Positions 24,569 through 33,514 of a stretch of 45,175 nt of DNA are shown here, piece by piece. The first letter of the stretch is position 1. Each line of letters begins with the position of its first letter. The notes below the pieces were generated by a model. That model was not told the origin of the DNA and did no database searches. It was given only the letters and a program-made list of their open reading frames with translations. A program made the translations under genes and the position numbers. This DNA comes from an uncultured Ruminococcus sp. (lineage in GTDB: Bacteria > Bacillota > Clostridia > UBA1212). Location of the stretch: the NCBI GenBank assembly GCA_902792515.1, contig CADAZX010000018.1, forward strand, positions 1 through 45,175, written 5' to 3'.

Positions 24569-26635
24569 ATGGATTACATTGCCCTTTACAGAAAATGGAG
24601 ACCGATGACCTTTGACGAGGTCGTTGAGCAGAGAAGCGTCGTCACGATATTGAAAAACACCGTGAAAAGCAGGCGTATCGGACACGCGTACCTTTTCTGC
24701 GGAACGCGCGGCACCGGCAAGACGTCGGTGGCGAAGATCTTTTCGCGCGCGGTGAACTGCCTTTCGCCTGTCGACGGCAACCCGTGCAACCAGTGCGAGA
24801 TATGCAGAGGAATCATTGACGGAAGCCTTCTGGACGTGTCGGAAATCGACGCGGCGTCAAACAACGGCGTCGAAAACGTGCGCGGCATTATAGACGAGAG
24901 CTCCTACCAGGCGGCGCGCGCGGAGTACAAGGTGTTCATCATCGACGAGGTTCACATGCTGTCAACGTCGGCTTTTAACGCGCTTTTGAAGACGCTTGAG
25001 GAGCCGCCGGAGAAGGTCATTTTCATCCTCGCGACGACAGAGCCGCAGAAGCTGCCGGTGACGATCACTTCGCGCTGCCAGCGGTTCGACTTCAAGAGGA
25101 TCTCCCGCGAGGGAATCGTGGCAAGGCTCGAGGAGATCTGCCACGGAACGGGCATAGAATACGAAGAGGCGGCTTTGAGACTGATTGCGGGAAAGGCCGA
25201 CGGCGGACTCAGAGACGCGATAAGCCTTCTCGACCAGACGATTTCGCTTTCGGGCGGCAAGGTGACCGCAGAGGAGGCGCGCAGGGCGTCCGGATCCATA
25301 GACGCAGAGACGCTCGAGAGCTTCGCGAACGCGATCATTTCCAGGGATGCGTTTTCGGTGCTCGCGCTTACCGACAAGGTTTTCGCGTCGGGAATCGACC
25401 CCTCGAATTTCATTTGCGAGCTGATCGACGTCATGCGCAAGCTCATGATCATTTTGTCGACGCGCAACCCGAAGCAGTTCCTCTACGACAGCGACGCCGA
25501 CGTCGAGCGCCTCAAAAAGCTCGGCAGCGCCACAAATATAAAAGAGATCACGATGATCGTGCGCGAACTCTCGTCCCTCGAAAACGACCTCAAATGGTCG
25601 GTCCAGCGGAAAATTATTTTCGAGGCGGGAATGCTCTCGCTCTGTGACAGAAACTGGGGCAGGGACGCGGAGCTCGCGGACAGGATCCAGGTGCTTGAGC
25701 GCAGTGTGGCGGACCTCGTGAACGACGGTCTTAAGGTGACTGTGCGGGGAGGCGGAGCTGCTCCGGTGAGGTATGAGGCGGACGACGGCGGCAAAGACGA
25801 CGCTCAGGGCAGCCAGAACGACGGAAACGCACCGGTTTTTAAGAAAGGAAGCCTCTTTAATGAGCCGGCGCCTGTTTCGGAGCAGGACCTTACGCGCGAG
25901 GTGCTCGATTCGCTGGAACCGGTTCCGGAGGCGGATTGGAAGGAGTTTATCGCGACCGTTTCGGACAAGTTCGGCGGCGTGGGCAGCCTTATCTCGACCC
26001 AGTGTTCGCACGGATACATCGTAGGCGGAACGCTTTTCATCCCGCTCGCGAGCGGACAGTTCGTGAGGATGATCACCGACGGAAAGCGGCGCGAAGCTGT
26101 CGAGAACGCGGCGAAAACGGTTTTCGGCAGGGCGCTGAAGGTGACGGCGCTCACCGAAGAGGAGTTTTTCGAGCAGGCACCCGAACTTATGAAGAGTGCC
26201 GGAAGCGGCGAGTCCGAAGAGGAAGACCTGTTCGGAAAGACCGCGGAGGCGTTCGAAAAATTTGCCGAAAACAAGGGAATTTTGTTTGAAGAAGGAACAG
26301 CCGGTGAAGGGAACGCGCGCCGCGACGAAGGAGCGCGCGAAGATGAATCTTTCGGCGGAATCTTTGAGGACGACGAAAACGGAGAAGGCGACGGGTTTGA
26401 GGACGGTTTTGACGCGTTTGAACCGGCTCCCTACGATGAAAACGCGACCACGGCGAAAAAAACGTCTTTCACCACCGAGGCATCACCGCACAGGGACGAA
26501 GAACATGCGGCTGCACCGGGTGCGGCGAATTCCGGCTTCGACGACTACAGCAGAACGTTTGGCTATGAGCCTCCGGGTGACGACGACGTGCCGCCGGACG
26601 ACGACGGGTCGATGTACGGAGACGACGAAGACTGA
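24569..26635 (+). CDS. dnaX: DNA polymerase III subunit gamma/tau
   Basis: This 688-residue clamp-loader ATPase begins MDYIALYRKWRPMTFDEVVE, the standard DnaX opening. It has Walker A at residues 45-53 (GTRGTGKTS), four zinc-ligand cysteines (C64, C73, C76, C79), Walker B/DEVH (VFIIDEVHML), and sensor 1 'ILATTEPQKLPVTITSRCQRF'. Residues about 360-520 are the tau-type C-terminal region, and the last 170 are very acidic and low-complexity. It loads the beta clamp at the replication fork. The neighbour upstream is the SRP RNA gene; the usual ybaB-recR genes do not follow. A run of seven A occurs at about 26455 in the acidic tail. Confidence 0.95.
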   Translation: MDYIALYRKWRPMTFDEVVEQRSVVTILKNTVKSRRIGHAYLFCGTRGTGKTSVAKIFSRAVNCLSPVDGNPCNQCEICRGIIDGSLLDVSEIDAASNNGVENVRGIIDESSYQAARAEYKVFIIDEVHMLSTSAFNALLKTLEEPPEKVIFILATTEPQKLPVTITSRCQRFDFKRISREGIVARLEEICHGTGIEYEEAALRLIAGKADGGLRDAISLLDQTISLSGGKVTAEEARRASGSIDAETLESFANAIISRDAFSVLALTDKVFASGIDPSNFICELIDVMRKLMIILSTRNPKQFLYDSDADVERLKKLGSATNIKEITMIVRELSSLENDLKWSVQRKIIFEAGMLSLCDRNWGRDAELADRIQVLERSVADLVNDGLKVTVRGGGAAPVRYEADDGGKDDAQGSQNDGNAPVFKKGSLFNEPAPVSEQDLTREVLDSLEPVPEADWKEFIATVSDKFGGVGSLISTQCSHGYIVGGTLFIPLASGQFVRMITDGKRREAVENAAKTVFGRALKVTALTEEEFFEQAPELMKSAGSGESEEEDLFGKTAEAFEKFAENKGILFEEGTAGEGNARRDEGAREDESFGGIFEDDENGEGDGFEDGFDAFEPAPYDENATTAKKTSFTTEASPHRDEEHAAAPGAANSGFDDYSRTFGYEPPGDDDVPPDDDGSMYGDDED

Positions 26636-26670
26636 CCGGTGGTTGCTTTTAACTGCCCGAATAAAAGACC

Positions 26671-27474
26671 ATGAAGAAGACGAAAACGATTTTACTGCAG
26701 GCGTGCCTGCTGCTGGCTTTCATATCAACCGCTTTCTGCTTCGCAGGCTGCAGGGCGAAACCGGAGGATACGCTTCCTGTCGAGTGGGACTATAAATTAG
26801 GTGAAGACCCGGAGTTTGTTTACGAGGGGGTCCATTACCGGTATCACGAGACGACGCAGTGGGATGTGGATTGGGGCGAAGTTGAATATATAGGCCACTT
26901 GTTTTTGGGCGGAGTGACCGGGAGCGGGCCGCCGATGAAAGTACTGGGAATCCCATTCATCAGCGGCTACAATGAAGCTAAGGGGTATTTCGTAGACGGA
27001 AGAGAAACCCCCGTTCTTATAGTAAACGATACATTACATTTCTGGCTGGACACGGACATTACCCTGGAGTCACCGGAAGACAGTTCTTTCAGCTCGTATA
27101 TTATCTGGGACAGGAGGAAAGACTATTACGAATCCGGTGAGTTAAAGTACAGGGAAGACAAGGCATTCACTTTTGAAGATATTTTAGACAGAAACAAGAT
27201 TCTGAAACCTCAGGATGTTGGGGAAAACGACAGATTTTTTTCCGTCGATTTTGACTTGAAACACAACATAGGAATCACTGTTAAACTGCCGCTGGACTTC
27301 CCGGAGTGCATCTACTGCTATGTTGATGTGTATGAAATCGACGGCATGTATTATGTTCCGGATACATTTATTAATAACGGTATGGCAAGCGACTCGCTTG
27401 TTGCGCTTTCCGGAAAGTGGCAGAACATCATTGCCGAAACAGTCAACCGTGGCGGCGATGAGAACCCGCAATAA
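26671..27474 (+). CDS. Lipoprotein of unknown function
   Basis: This 267-residue lipoprotein has a signal peptide MKKTKTILLQACLLLAFIST and lipobox C-F-A-G-C near residue 27. The mature part is beta-rich with aromatic patches (YEGVHYRYHETTQWDVDWGE, FLGGVTGSGPPMKVLGIPF) and ends in a basic/acidic tail. No named family is recognised. The coding region is AT-richer than dnaX. It starts 35 bases after the dnaX stop and is on the same strand, but no ribosome site is clear. A terminator shared with the minus-strand gene follows. Confidence 0.75.
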   Translation: MKKTKTILLQACLLLAFISTAFCFAGCRAKPEDTLPVEWDYKLGEDPEFVYEGVHYRYHETTQWDVDWGEVEYIGHLFLGGVTGSGPPMKVLGIPFISGYNEAKGYFVDGRETPVLIVNDTLHFWLDTDITLESPEDSSFSSYIIWDRRKDYYESGELKYREDKAFTFEDILDRNKILKPQDVGENDRFFSVDFDLKHNIGITVKLPLDFPECIYCYVDVYEIDGMYYVPDTFINNGMASDSLVALSGKWQNIIAETVNRGGDENPQ

Positions 27475-27496
27475 ATGAACAGAATCCGATATTGAG

Positions 27497-27545
27497 AAAA
27501 AAAGCAGGCGGCCCCGGCGCGGACAAAAACGCGCCGGGGACCGCC
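27497..27545 (-). terminator. Terminator of the metallophosphoesterase gene (bidirectional stem)
   Basis: The stem GGCGGTCCCCGGCGCG / CGCGCCGGGGCCGCC (one bulged base) is followed on the minus strand by TGC and seven T. On the plus strand it lies 20 bases after the lipoprotein stop but lacks a T-run there. Confidence 0.88.
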
Positions 27546-27571
27546 TTCCTCATTATAACAAGTAAAAAATC

Positions 27572-28990
27572 TTAGAAGTATAACCCCCAGGAGTCGTACA
27601 GCTTGAGGGTTCCGTTTTCGTTCACGTAGGTCGTGAAGACGATCTTCTCGCCGTCGACGCTGACGTAGGAGAGGGACGCGCCCTTCATTAAAGCGGAGTA
27701 GTCGGTCAGGACGTCGGCCGTTCCCGGAATCGGGTTGTCGTGTTGCCTGCAGCCCGCGGATCCGTTAACGAAATAGACCGTGCCGTTTCCGTTCACGCTG
27801 AACATTTTCGTGTCGACGCCGCCGACGTCCACTGAGGAAACATTGTAATCCGCCGCCGCGCCGGAGCCGTCGACAGGAACCGAGCGGAAGAAGTAGTGGT
27901 CGTGGCCTTCGAGCACCGCCGCGACTCCGTAATCGTTCGCGACGGGAAGGATCTGGCTTCTTATTGCGACTATTTCCGCGTCAAAACAGTGGTTCGCGTC
28001 GGAGTAGGGCGCCTTGTGGATGAGGATGATCTTGTGCTTGTCTGCCGCCGCTTCGAGGTCGGCTTTGAGCCATTTCAGCTGAGCCTTCGGCAGGTCCTTG
28101 TCGCCGTCGCCGGTGTTGAGAACCGAGAAGTGGACGCTGCCGACGTCAAAGGAGTAGTAGCCGGAAACGAGTGCGGTGCGGTTGCCGTCGGCGCCGTTCG
28201 TGAAGTGCGTGAGCGTGTGCTTTTTGTCCTTGTTTCCGACGACGGAGACGGTCGGGATTTTACCTAAAATTCCGGAAGAACAGTTGTAGTACATCTGCCA
28301 CTGGTAGGCGTTTTTGCCCTCCTCGACCGTGTCGCCCATATGGACTGTGAAGTCAAACGCGGGAAGCTTTTCGAGCGCGAGCGAGAGGAGCGAACCCCAC
28401 ACGTCGTAGTTACGCTGCGTGAAGCCCTGCGTGTCCGCGACGAGAAGAAAACTGAACGCTTCGGATTCGGGAACGGTTCTGAAAACGGCCGGCTCGCTCT
28501 CGGTTACAGTGCCGTCAGGAAGAGTTCCGCCGACAGTGTACACGTACTCCGTTGCGGGTTCAAGTCCGGTCAGGTAGACGCGGTGGAGAACCGCGGGAAC
28601 GTCCTGAAGCGACGGGTTTTTATAGTCAAACTGGCCGTCTACGGGCACCGAAAAGGTCGTGCTCTCGGAGTAGGCTTCGACCTTCGCAGTTTCAGCCGGA
28701 AGAGTAACCGCGGAGCCTTCTTTTTTCGCGTAGCGGACAAAACCGTCCGTAATACCGTTGTACGTCTGCCAGCAGAAATTGACGGCTGTGGCGGGGGTCG
28801 CACCTGCCGCTACAGTTACGCACGAAAACTCGTCGAAGCGTTCGAGGTACTCGTGTCCGCTGTCCGGCCCGGGCGTGGAGTCCGGGTCGTGACGGTTTTT
28901 GACAGAGACAGAAACCGCGATGACGACCGCCGCCGCGACGCATACCGCGAGGATTATTCCAAGAAATATGAGCAGGTTCTTTTTGTTCAC
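27572..28990 (-). CDS. Secreted purple-acid-phosphatase-like metallophosphoesterase
   Basis: The GTG at 28990, preceded by AAAGAGG, gives 472 residues; the much longer minus frame from 29929 is spurious. Residues 8-30 form a signal anchor (LIFLGIILAVCVAAAVVIAV). Residues about 50-180 are a fibronectin-like domain with 'HRVYLTGLEPATEYVYTVGG'. The calcineurin-like domain follows with metal motifs LLVADTQ, MGDTVEEG, VVGNKDKKH, IHKAPYSDANHCF and GHDHYFFRSVP. The first motif has D-T-Q instead of D-x-H. This is the architecture of bacterial purple acid phosphatases, which release phosphate from phosphomonoesters outside the cell. It is transcribed alone. Confidence 0.87.
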   Translation of the reverse strand: MNKKNLLIFLGIILAVCVAAAVVIAVSVSVKNRHDPDSTPGPDSGHEYLERFDEFSCVTVAAGATPATAVNFCWQTYNGITDGFVRYAKKEGSAVTLPAETAKVEAYSESTTFSVPVDGQFDYKNPSLQDVPAVLHRVYLTGLEPATEYVYTVGGTLPDGTVTESEPAVFRTVPESEAFSFLLVADTQGFTQRNYDVWGSLLSLALEKLPAFDFTVHMGDTVEEGKNAYQWQMYYNCSSGILGKIPTVSVVGNKDKKHTLTHFTNGADGNRTALVSGYYSFDVGSVHFSVLNTGDGDKDLPKAQLKWLKADLEAAADKHKIILIHKAPYSDANHCFDAEIVAIRSQILPVANDYGVAAVLEGHDHYFFRSVPVDGSGAAADYNVSSVDVGGVDTKMFSVNGNGTVYFVNGSAGCRQHDNPIPGTADVLTDYSALMKGASLSYVSVDGEKIVFTTYVNENGTLKLYDSWGLYF

Positions 28991-29225
28991 AGAATGCCTC
29001 TTTTCGTAAAGGACGCGTTTCTCAAAGTGTTGCGCGCCTACGCTTCCTGCTGAAAGTTTATCAAATTGCGCCGCGCGATTCAACTTTTTTAAAGAGTCGC
29101 CTGTTTTTTCAGTATTTTTCAAGGAATTCCAACGTCTGCGGGCCTGCCGGCATGACCGGTTTTTTTGAATATGCGGGCCGGCCATTTTCGCGGATTCTGC
29201 GCGCATTTTTAATTCGCCTCGCAGG
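28991..29225. other. Divergent spacer between metallophosphoesterase and rpiB
   Basis: No gene or RNA structure is recognised. It contains the minus-strand leader of the phosphoesterase gene and several T-rich runs (29085-29120). The spacer's right end carries the rpiB promoter. Confidence 0.5.
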
Positions 29226-29254
29226 TTGAAAACGCGCGCAAAAAGAATTATAAT
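29226..29254 (+). promoter_or_regulatory. Promoter of rpiB
   Basis: TTGAAA, 17 bases, TATAAT. The leader to the ATG at 29321 is about 60 bases. Confidence 0.85.
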
Positions 29255-29320
29255 ATGGCGTGAAAAAAAGCGCGGGTCACGCGGCGTTCGCGGACCCTTT
29301 TCGAAAGGCGGGAGTTGAAA

Positions 29321-29794
29321 ATGTACGCAATCGGCAGCGATCACGCCGGCATCGATCTCAGAAACGAGATCAAGGCGCACCTTGAGGGGAAAGGCGTGGA
29401 GGTCAAAGATTTCGGCACGTTTGAAAGAAGCGGATGCAACTATCCGGATATCGCCGAGGCGGTCGCGAAGAGCGTCGCGGGCGGAGAGTGCGAGGCGGGC
29501 GTTCTGATTTGCGGAACGGGTCTCGGAATGTCTATCGCGGCGAACAAGGTCGCGGGCGTGCGGGCGGCGTGCGTGAGCGAGCCGTTTTCGGCAAAAATGG
29601 CTAAGCAGCACAACAACGCGAATATTATTTGCTTCGGCGCTCGCGTAGTCGGCAGCGAGGTCGCGAAAATGATCGTCGACGAGTGGTTCGGCGCGGAATT
29701 TCTGGGCGGAAGGCACCAGATGCGCGTGGATATGATTTCCGACATAGAAAAAAGGCAGCTTGTGAAGGCGAAAAGAGCCTCGAAGACGAAATAA
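29321..29794 (+). CDS. rpiB: Ribose-5-phosphate isomerase B (RpiB/LacAB family)
   Basis: The ATG at 29321 is chosen because GGCGGGAG precedes it; the TTG at 29315 is within the leader. The 157-residue enzyme starts MYAIGSDHAGIDLRNEIKAH, with conserved D-H-A-G, the CGTGLGMSIAANKVAGVRAA loop carrying the catalytic cysteine, and HNNANIICFGARVVG. It interconverts ribose-5-phosphate and ribulose-5-phosphate in the non-oxidative pentose phosphate pathway. The length is typical (140-160). LacA/LacB relatives share the fold, but those come as pairs, so RpiB is preferred. Its stop lies in a tandem CGAAATAAAC duplication. Confidence 0.93.
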   Translation: MYAIGSDHAGIDLRNEIKAHLEGKGVEVKDFGTFERSGCNYPDIAEAVAKSVAGGECEAGVLICGTGLGMSIAANKVAGVRAACVSEPFSAKMAKQHNNANIICFGARVVGSEVAKMIVDEWFGAEFLGGRHQMRVDMISDIEKRQLVKAKRASKTK

Positions 29795-29851
29795 ACCCGA
29801 AATAAACGGAAGCACTGACTTAATATAAATGCAGTGACTTAATATAAATGC
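29787..29851. repeat. Two tandem duplications between rpiB and the SGNH gene
   Basis: CGAAATAAAC occurs at 29787 and 29798 and the first copy contains the rpiB stop. TGACTTAATATAAATGC occurs at 29816 and 29835. The second unit contains TATAAAT and could act as a weak -10. Confidence 0.85.
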
Positions 29852-29864
29852 GAGGAATCCTGAT

Positions 29865-31124
29865 ATGAAAGGCTTCGATTTCAAGAAAATCATACTACGG
29901 TCCGCGGCGCTGATCCTGGCTGCGGTCATTATTCTTTGCGCGTGTGCGTGTGACGGCGGCGGAAAGGGGCCCGCAAAACCGACGGACGTTCCGCAACCGA
30001 CCGAACCGACCGAAGCGCCGGCGACGGAAGAGCCGACGCCTGATATTAATTCGTTCGACTACACAGAAAAAACGATTGACGCGGATACGCTTTTCGACTT
30101 CTGCAAAACGCAGGGGCGGACGGTCAAAACGCTCTACACCGCGAAAAAATCAATCGGCGAGCGCATGGCCATTCCGCTTGACTACACGGCCGCCTCGATC
30201 GAATTCAGGGCGTACTGCGAGGGCACCGTCACCGCTTCCGTGTTCGCGAGATCGACGCAAATCGGCGGCAGCAAGCTCTACGTGAGCGTCTACTGCGACG
30301 GCGTGCTTCTGGGCGAGCACCGCGCGGACCGCGTTGTAAAAACAGCCAAGGACGTCGACGTGGTCCTGGGCGAAAACCTTGAGCGCGGCCTCCACACGTT
30401 CCTGATCGAGCGCCAGACCGAGGCGGAGCGCGGCACGATCTACATCAACTCGATCACTTTGAAAGGCGAGCTCACGGCGAGACCGGCGGACTCGAAGTAT
30501 TTTATCGAAGTCATCGGAGACTCGATCACGACAGGCTACGGCAACCTCTGGCCGGACAACGCGGACGGTGAAAAGAGCGCCAACGTCGCGGGCAACGAGT
30601 ACGTCGACGGCACAAAATCCTACGCTGTTCTTGCGGCAAAGGCGGTCGGCGCAGACTACAGTATCGTCGCGCAGCAGGGCATCGGCATTGTCATCGGATG
30701 GCAGCCGCACATTATGCTCGACACTTATACCGAGACGTGCTACCAGTGCGACAGGCACGAGGCGTGGACGTTCCCGCGCAAAGCCGACGTCGTGGTCATC
30801 AACCTGGGCACAAACGACATCCATTTCTGCAACTCGGGCGCGTGCAAAATAAGCAAACTCGAAAAGGGCGTCAGGGACTTCCTGAAGCTTGTCCGCGAAA
30901 AGAATCCGGACGCGAAAATCCTCTGGGCGTACGGAATGATGGACACGTCGTTCTTCCCCTATATAGAGGCGGCGGTTGAGGAGTTCGGAGGCGCCGAAAA
31001 GGGTTTCTACACGCTCAAGCTCTCGCCGAACGGAGCGGGCGGCAACGGCCATCCTAACCTCAAGGCGCACGAGGACAACGCGGTCACGCTCGCAAACAAG
31101 CTGAGAGAGCTTCTCGGCATTTGA
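29865..31124 (+). CDS. SGNH/GDSL esterase lipoprotein (CE2-like)
   Basis: This 419-residue lipoprotein has a signal peptide and lipobox A-C-A-C (CACACDGG) near residues 27-29, followed by a Pro/Thr linker (PTDVPQPTEPTEAPATEEPT). Residues about 65-205 look like the N-terminal jelly-roll of CE2 acetyl-xylan esterases. The SGNH domain follows with block I GDSITTGYG, the block III Asn in NLGTNDIHF, and the histidine near the end in GNGHPNLKAHEDNA. Such enzymes remove acetyl groups from xylan or other glycans. It is the second surface esterase in the window. It is probably co-transcribed with rpiB, 70 bases upstream. Confidence 0.82.
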   Translation: MKGFDFKKIILRSAALILAAVIILCACACDGGGKGPAKPTDVPQPTEPTEAPATEEPTPDINSFDYTEKTIDADTLFDFCKTQGRTVKTLYTAKKSIGERMAIPLDYTAASIEFRAYCEGTVTASVFARSTQIGGSKLYVSVYCDGVLLGEHRADRVVKTAKDVDVVLGENLERGLHTFLIERQTEAERGTIYINSITLKGELTARPADSKYFIEVIGDSITTGYGNLWPDNADGEKSANVAGNEYVDGTKSYAVLAAKAVGADYSIVAQQGIGIVIGWQPHIMLDTYTETCYQCDRHEAWTFPRKADVVVINLGTNDIHFCNSGACKISKLEKGVRDFLKLVREKNPDAKILWAYGMMDTSFFPYIEAAVEEFGGAEKGFYTLKLSPNGAGGNGHPNLKAHEDNAVTLANKLRELLGI

Positions 31125-31140
31125 AGCACAAATAAAAAAT

Positions 31141-31357
31141 GGAAGCGCTAAGTAAATAGCTATTTTTTCGAGCGCGACCCCGAAGCTGTATGAATATACT
31201 GCGAGAGGGGAGCTCTCGAAAAGCAAGCGGCAGCAATTGTCGTGAGACACCTTGTTCTCATAGATTGGTTGAATTAAACGAACTACGTTTGAATAACCCT
31301 GCACGTGGCTTGTTGGGGAATTGCCGCTTGCGTAAAGAGCATTTAATCAGCGCTTCC
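31141..31357 (+). ncRNA. Candidate structured RNA, about 217 nt, directly upstream of alr
   Basis: A perfect 9-bp stem GGAAGCGCT (31141-31149) / AGCGCTTCC (31349-31357) closes the element. Inside it are TAAAT/ATTTA (31153-31157 / 31341-31345) and GCT/AGC (31159-31161 / 31338-31340). Further in is a hairpin CGAGAG-GGGAG-CTCTCG (31202-31218) and a long arm GCAAGCGGCA...AATT (31223-31238) / AATTGCCGCTTGC (31319-31331). Within that arm are TGAGA/TCTCA and AAACG/CGTTT hairpins. The CCCC at 31178-31181 could pair with the GGGG in the first hairpin loop. I cannot name the class with certainty; raiA-type RNA is a candidate by size and multi-domain shape. The alr start is 15 bases after it, so it may be a leader or a separate RNA. 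Confidence 0.6.
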
Positions 31358-31372
31358 GGAAAAGTCGAAAAT

Positions 31373-32560
31373 ATGGATTTGAAGTACGACAGAGTGTATG
31401 CGTGCGTCGAACTCGACCGCATACGCGAGAATCTGAAAAACATAAAGGCGCTGCTTGAACCGGGCACGAAGGTGCTCGCGGTTCTCAAGGCCGACGCATA
31501 CGGTCACGGGGCGAGGGTGGTCGCAAATTACATTGCGGACGACGTCGACATGGCGGGCGTCGCAGGCGTGGGCGAGGGGCTTGAGCTCCGGCGTGAAATG
31601 GAAGGCGGGAAATACTATTCGCCCGCGTTCACGAAGCCCATTCTGGTGCTAGGTTACACGCACCCTTCAATGTTCAAAGCGGCGGCGGAGCACGACATTT
31701 CGCTGACCGTTTTCGACGCGGAAAACGCCGCGGAGCTGGACAGGGCGGCAGCGGAGACAGGCAGGATCGCGACGGTCCACATCGCGGTCGACACCGGTAT
31801 GCGCAGGATCGGCTTCAGACCGTGCAAAAAGAGTATTGAGGAGATCAGGAAGATCTCGAAGCTCAAAAACGTCAGGATCGGCGGCATTTTTTCGCATTTC
31901 GCGAGGGCCGACGAGAAGGCGGGGGCGGAATCCGTCGCCGAACAGGGGCGGGTTTTCGCGGAGTTCTGCGACGAACTCGAGGCCTGCGGGATCGACACCG
32001 GCGTGAGGCACATCAGCAACAGCGCCGCGATAATGAGCAAAAACAACGACTACGGCCTTGTGAGGGCGGGAATCGTTCTTTACGGGCACTATCCGTCGAA
32101 GGAGACCGACGCGTCCGTGCTCGCGCTGAAGCCGGCACTGTCGGTGAGAACACGCGTTATAAACGTGGCGAACCTCAACAAAGGCGAGGGCATCAGCTAC
32201 GGGCACACTTTTGTGGCGGACAGACGATACCGTGTCGCGACGATCGCCGCGGGCTATGCGGACGGCATTTTCAGGACGCTCTCGGGAAAGGGCTGCGTAC
32301 TGATTAAAGGCGTCAGGTGCGCGATCCTGGGGCGGATATGTATGGACCAGATGATGGTCGACGTATCGAACGTTCCGGGGTGCGCGGTAGGCGACGAGGC
32401 TGTCATTTTCGGCGAGTCGTGCGGCGAGGTTCTCAGCTGCGAAGAGGTCGCGGAGACGGCCGGTTCGTTCAACTACGAGCTTTTGTGCGAGATCGGGCGG
32501 CGCATCACCCGCATCTACTTTATTGACGGCGAGCCGGTGGAAACGGTTTCGTATCTGTAG
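31373..32560 (+). CDS. alr: Alanine racemase
   Basis: The ATG at 31373 is chosen because the family begins just before the first beta strand; the longer frame from 31190 reads through the structured RNA. The 395-residue PLP enzyme has Lys39 in VLAVLKADAYGHGA, which binds the cofactor, 'VDTGMRRIGF', 'HISNSAAIMS', 'RAGIVLYGHYPS', the catalytic-tyrosine segment 'GEGISYGHTF' and 'RICMDQMMVDV'. It converts L-alanine to D-alanine for peptidoglycan. A purine run GGAAAAG after the RNA element could be the ribosome site, so folding of the RNA could affect translation. Confidence 0.94.
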   Translation: MDLKYDRVYACVELDRIRENLKNIKALLEPGTKVLAVLKADAYGHGARVVANYIADDVDMAGVAGVGEGLELRREMEGGKYYSPAFTKPILVLGYTHPSMFKAAAEHDISLTVFDAENAAELDRAAAETGRIATVHIAVDTGMRRIGFRPCKKSIEEIRKISKLKNVRIGGIFSHFARADEKAGAESVAEQGRVFAEFCDELEACGIDTGVRHISNSAAIMSKNNDYGLVRAGIVLYGHYPSKETDASVLALKPALSVRTRVINVANLNKGEGISYGHTFVADRRYRVATIAAGYADGIFRTLSGKGCVLIKGVRCAILGRICMDQMMVDVSNVPGCAVGDEAVIFGESCGEVLSCEEVAETAGSFNYELLCEIGRRITRIYFIDGEPVETVSYL

Positions 32561-32629
32561 GCACCGGGCAGTGACACGGCTGATTTTACTCTATTTATAG
32601 CCAAAAACACATTTCGTGACTTATATGGC

Positions 32630-32667
32630 GCGGCCGCCCCTCCGGAGAAATAAAGCGGGGCGGCCGC
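32630..32667 (+). terminator. GC-rich hairpin upstream of the YczE-like gene
   Basis: The arms GCGGCCGCCCC and GGGGCGGCCGC enclose a 16-base loop. No T-run follows, so it may attenuate or protect rather than terminate. It closely resembles the hairpin at 12591-12627. Confidence 0.5.
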
Positions 32668-32683
32668 GGGAACGGAACTTAAT

Positions 32684-33457
32684 ATGAAAAGCAACTTTTT
32701 GCAAGGCCTTAAGAAGTTTGTTTTCTACGCCGTCGGAATCATTCTGATCGCGATAGGGATCAACTGCTCGAAGCTGTCGTCTCTCGGAATTTCGCCGGTC
32801 AGCTCGGTGCCGAGAGCGTGCGAGGTGATCTGGGGCTGGTCGCTGGGCGCGATGACGATCGTCGTCTACGTCATCCTTGTGATGCTCCAGATACTCGTGC
32901 TGCGGAAAAGGTTCAAGTGGATCAACCTGCTCGGGATACCGATCGCGATCGCGTTCGGCTTCCTGGTCGACCTTTTCGGCGTCAGCGCAAAAACGAACTT
33001 TTTCGGCCTCGACACGAGCGGCTTCGGTCACTGGCTGGCATGGCTTCCCGTACCGCAGAACTATTTCGCGCGCATCGGCTACTTCCTCGCGAGCATGGTG
33101 ATCATTGCGGCGGGCGTTTTCCTGTACCTCAGGCCGAAGTGGGTCGCGATGCCGGCGGAGGGTTTCGCGGCTGCGATCTCCGAGGTCTCGGGAATGAAAT
33201 TCGGCAACTGCAAAACAATCGTCGACACGTCGATGATCACGATCTCGTTCGTTATGCACTTCGTTTTCATGGTGTTCATAAAAGGAATGCCGGTGCTTGA
33301 GTTCTTTAAGGGCTTCATCGGACTGCCCATGAACTTCGACGGCGCGGTAACTGTCGTGGGAATCGGAACGGTCCTTTCCGCGATATTTATCGGCCAGCTC
33401 GTGAAGCTTCTCACGAAGCTCTGTGGCTCCGAGATCGACAAATTCATCAACAAATAA
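32684..33457 (+). CDS. YczE/YitT-like membrane protein (DUF6198 type)
   Basis: This 257-residue protein has five or six membrane helices and starts MKSNFLQGLKKFVFYAVGII. The first helix is followed by 'SSLGISPVSSVPRACEVIWG', a pattern I associate with the YczE family of clostridial membrane proteins. It has another Gly-rich stretch 'MPAEGFAAAISEVSGMKFGN', where the family has a second copy of the motif. YczE relatives have no established biochemical role; transport or lipid roles have been proposed. It sits after alr with its own hairpin leader, so it may be transcribed separately. Confidence 0.72.
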   Translation: MKSNFLQGLKKFVFYAVGIILIAIGINCSKLSSLGISPVSSVPRACEVIWGWSLGAMTIVVYVILVMLQILVLRKRFKWINLLGIPIAIAFGFLVDLFGVSAKTNFFGLDTSGFGHWLAWLPVPQNYFARIGYFLASMVIIAAGVFLYLRPKWVAMPAEGFAAAISEVSGMKFGNCKTIVDTSMITISFVMHFVFMVFIKGMPVLEFFKGFIGLPMNFDGAVTVVGIGTVLSAIFIGQLVKLLTKLCGSEIDKFINK

Positions 33458-33514
33458 CCGCCCCGGAGCCGGAAAAACCGCGGGCGGCAGGTTTCAACAT
33501 TTTGGAGGTATTTT

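Noticed and set aside
26455..26461. Programmed frameshift site in dnaX (run of seven A)
   Set aside because: It lies far downstream in the acidic tail and has no downstream structure or ribosome-like site I can see.
27572..29929. 785-codon minus-strand frame including the metallophosphoesterase
   Set aside because: The first 313 codons are antisense to rpiB; the real start is the GTG at 28990.
31190..31372. N-terminal extension of alr
   Set aside because: The extra codons lie inside the structured RNA and are not found in alanine racemases.
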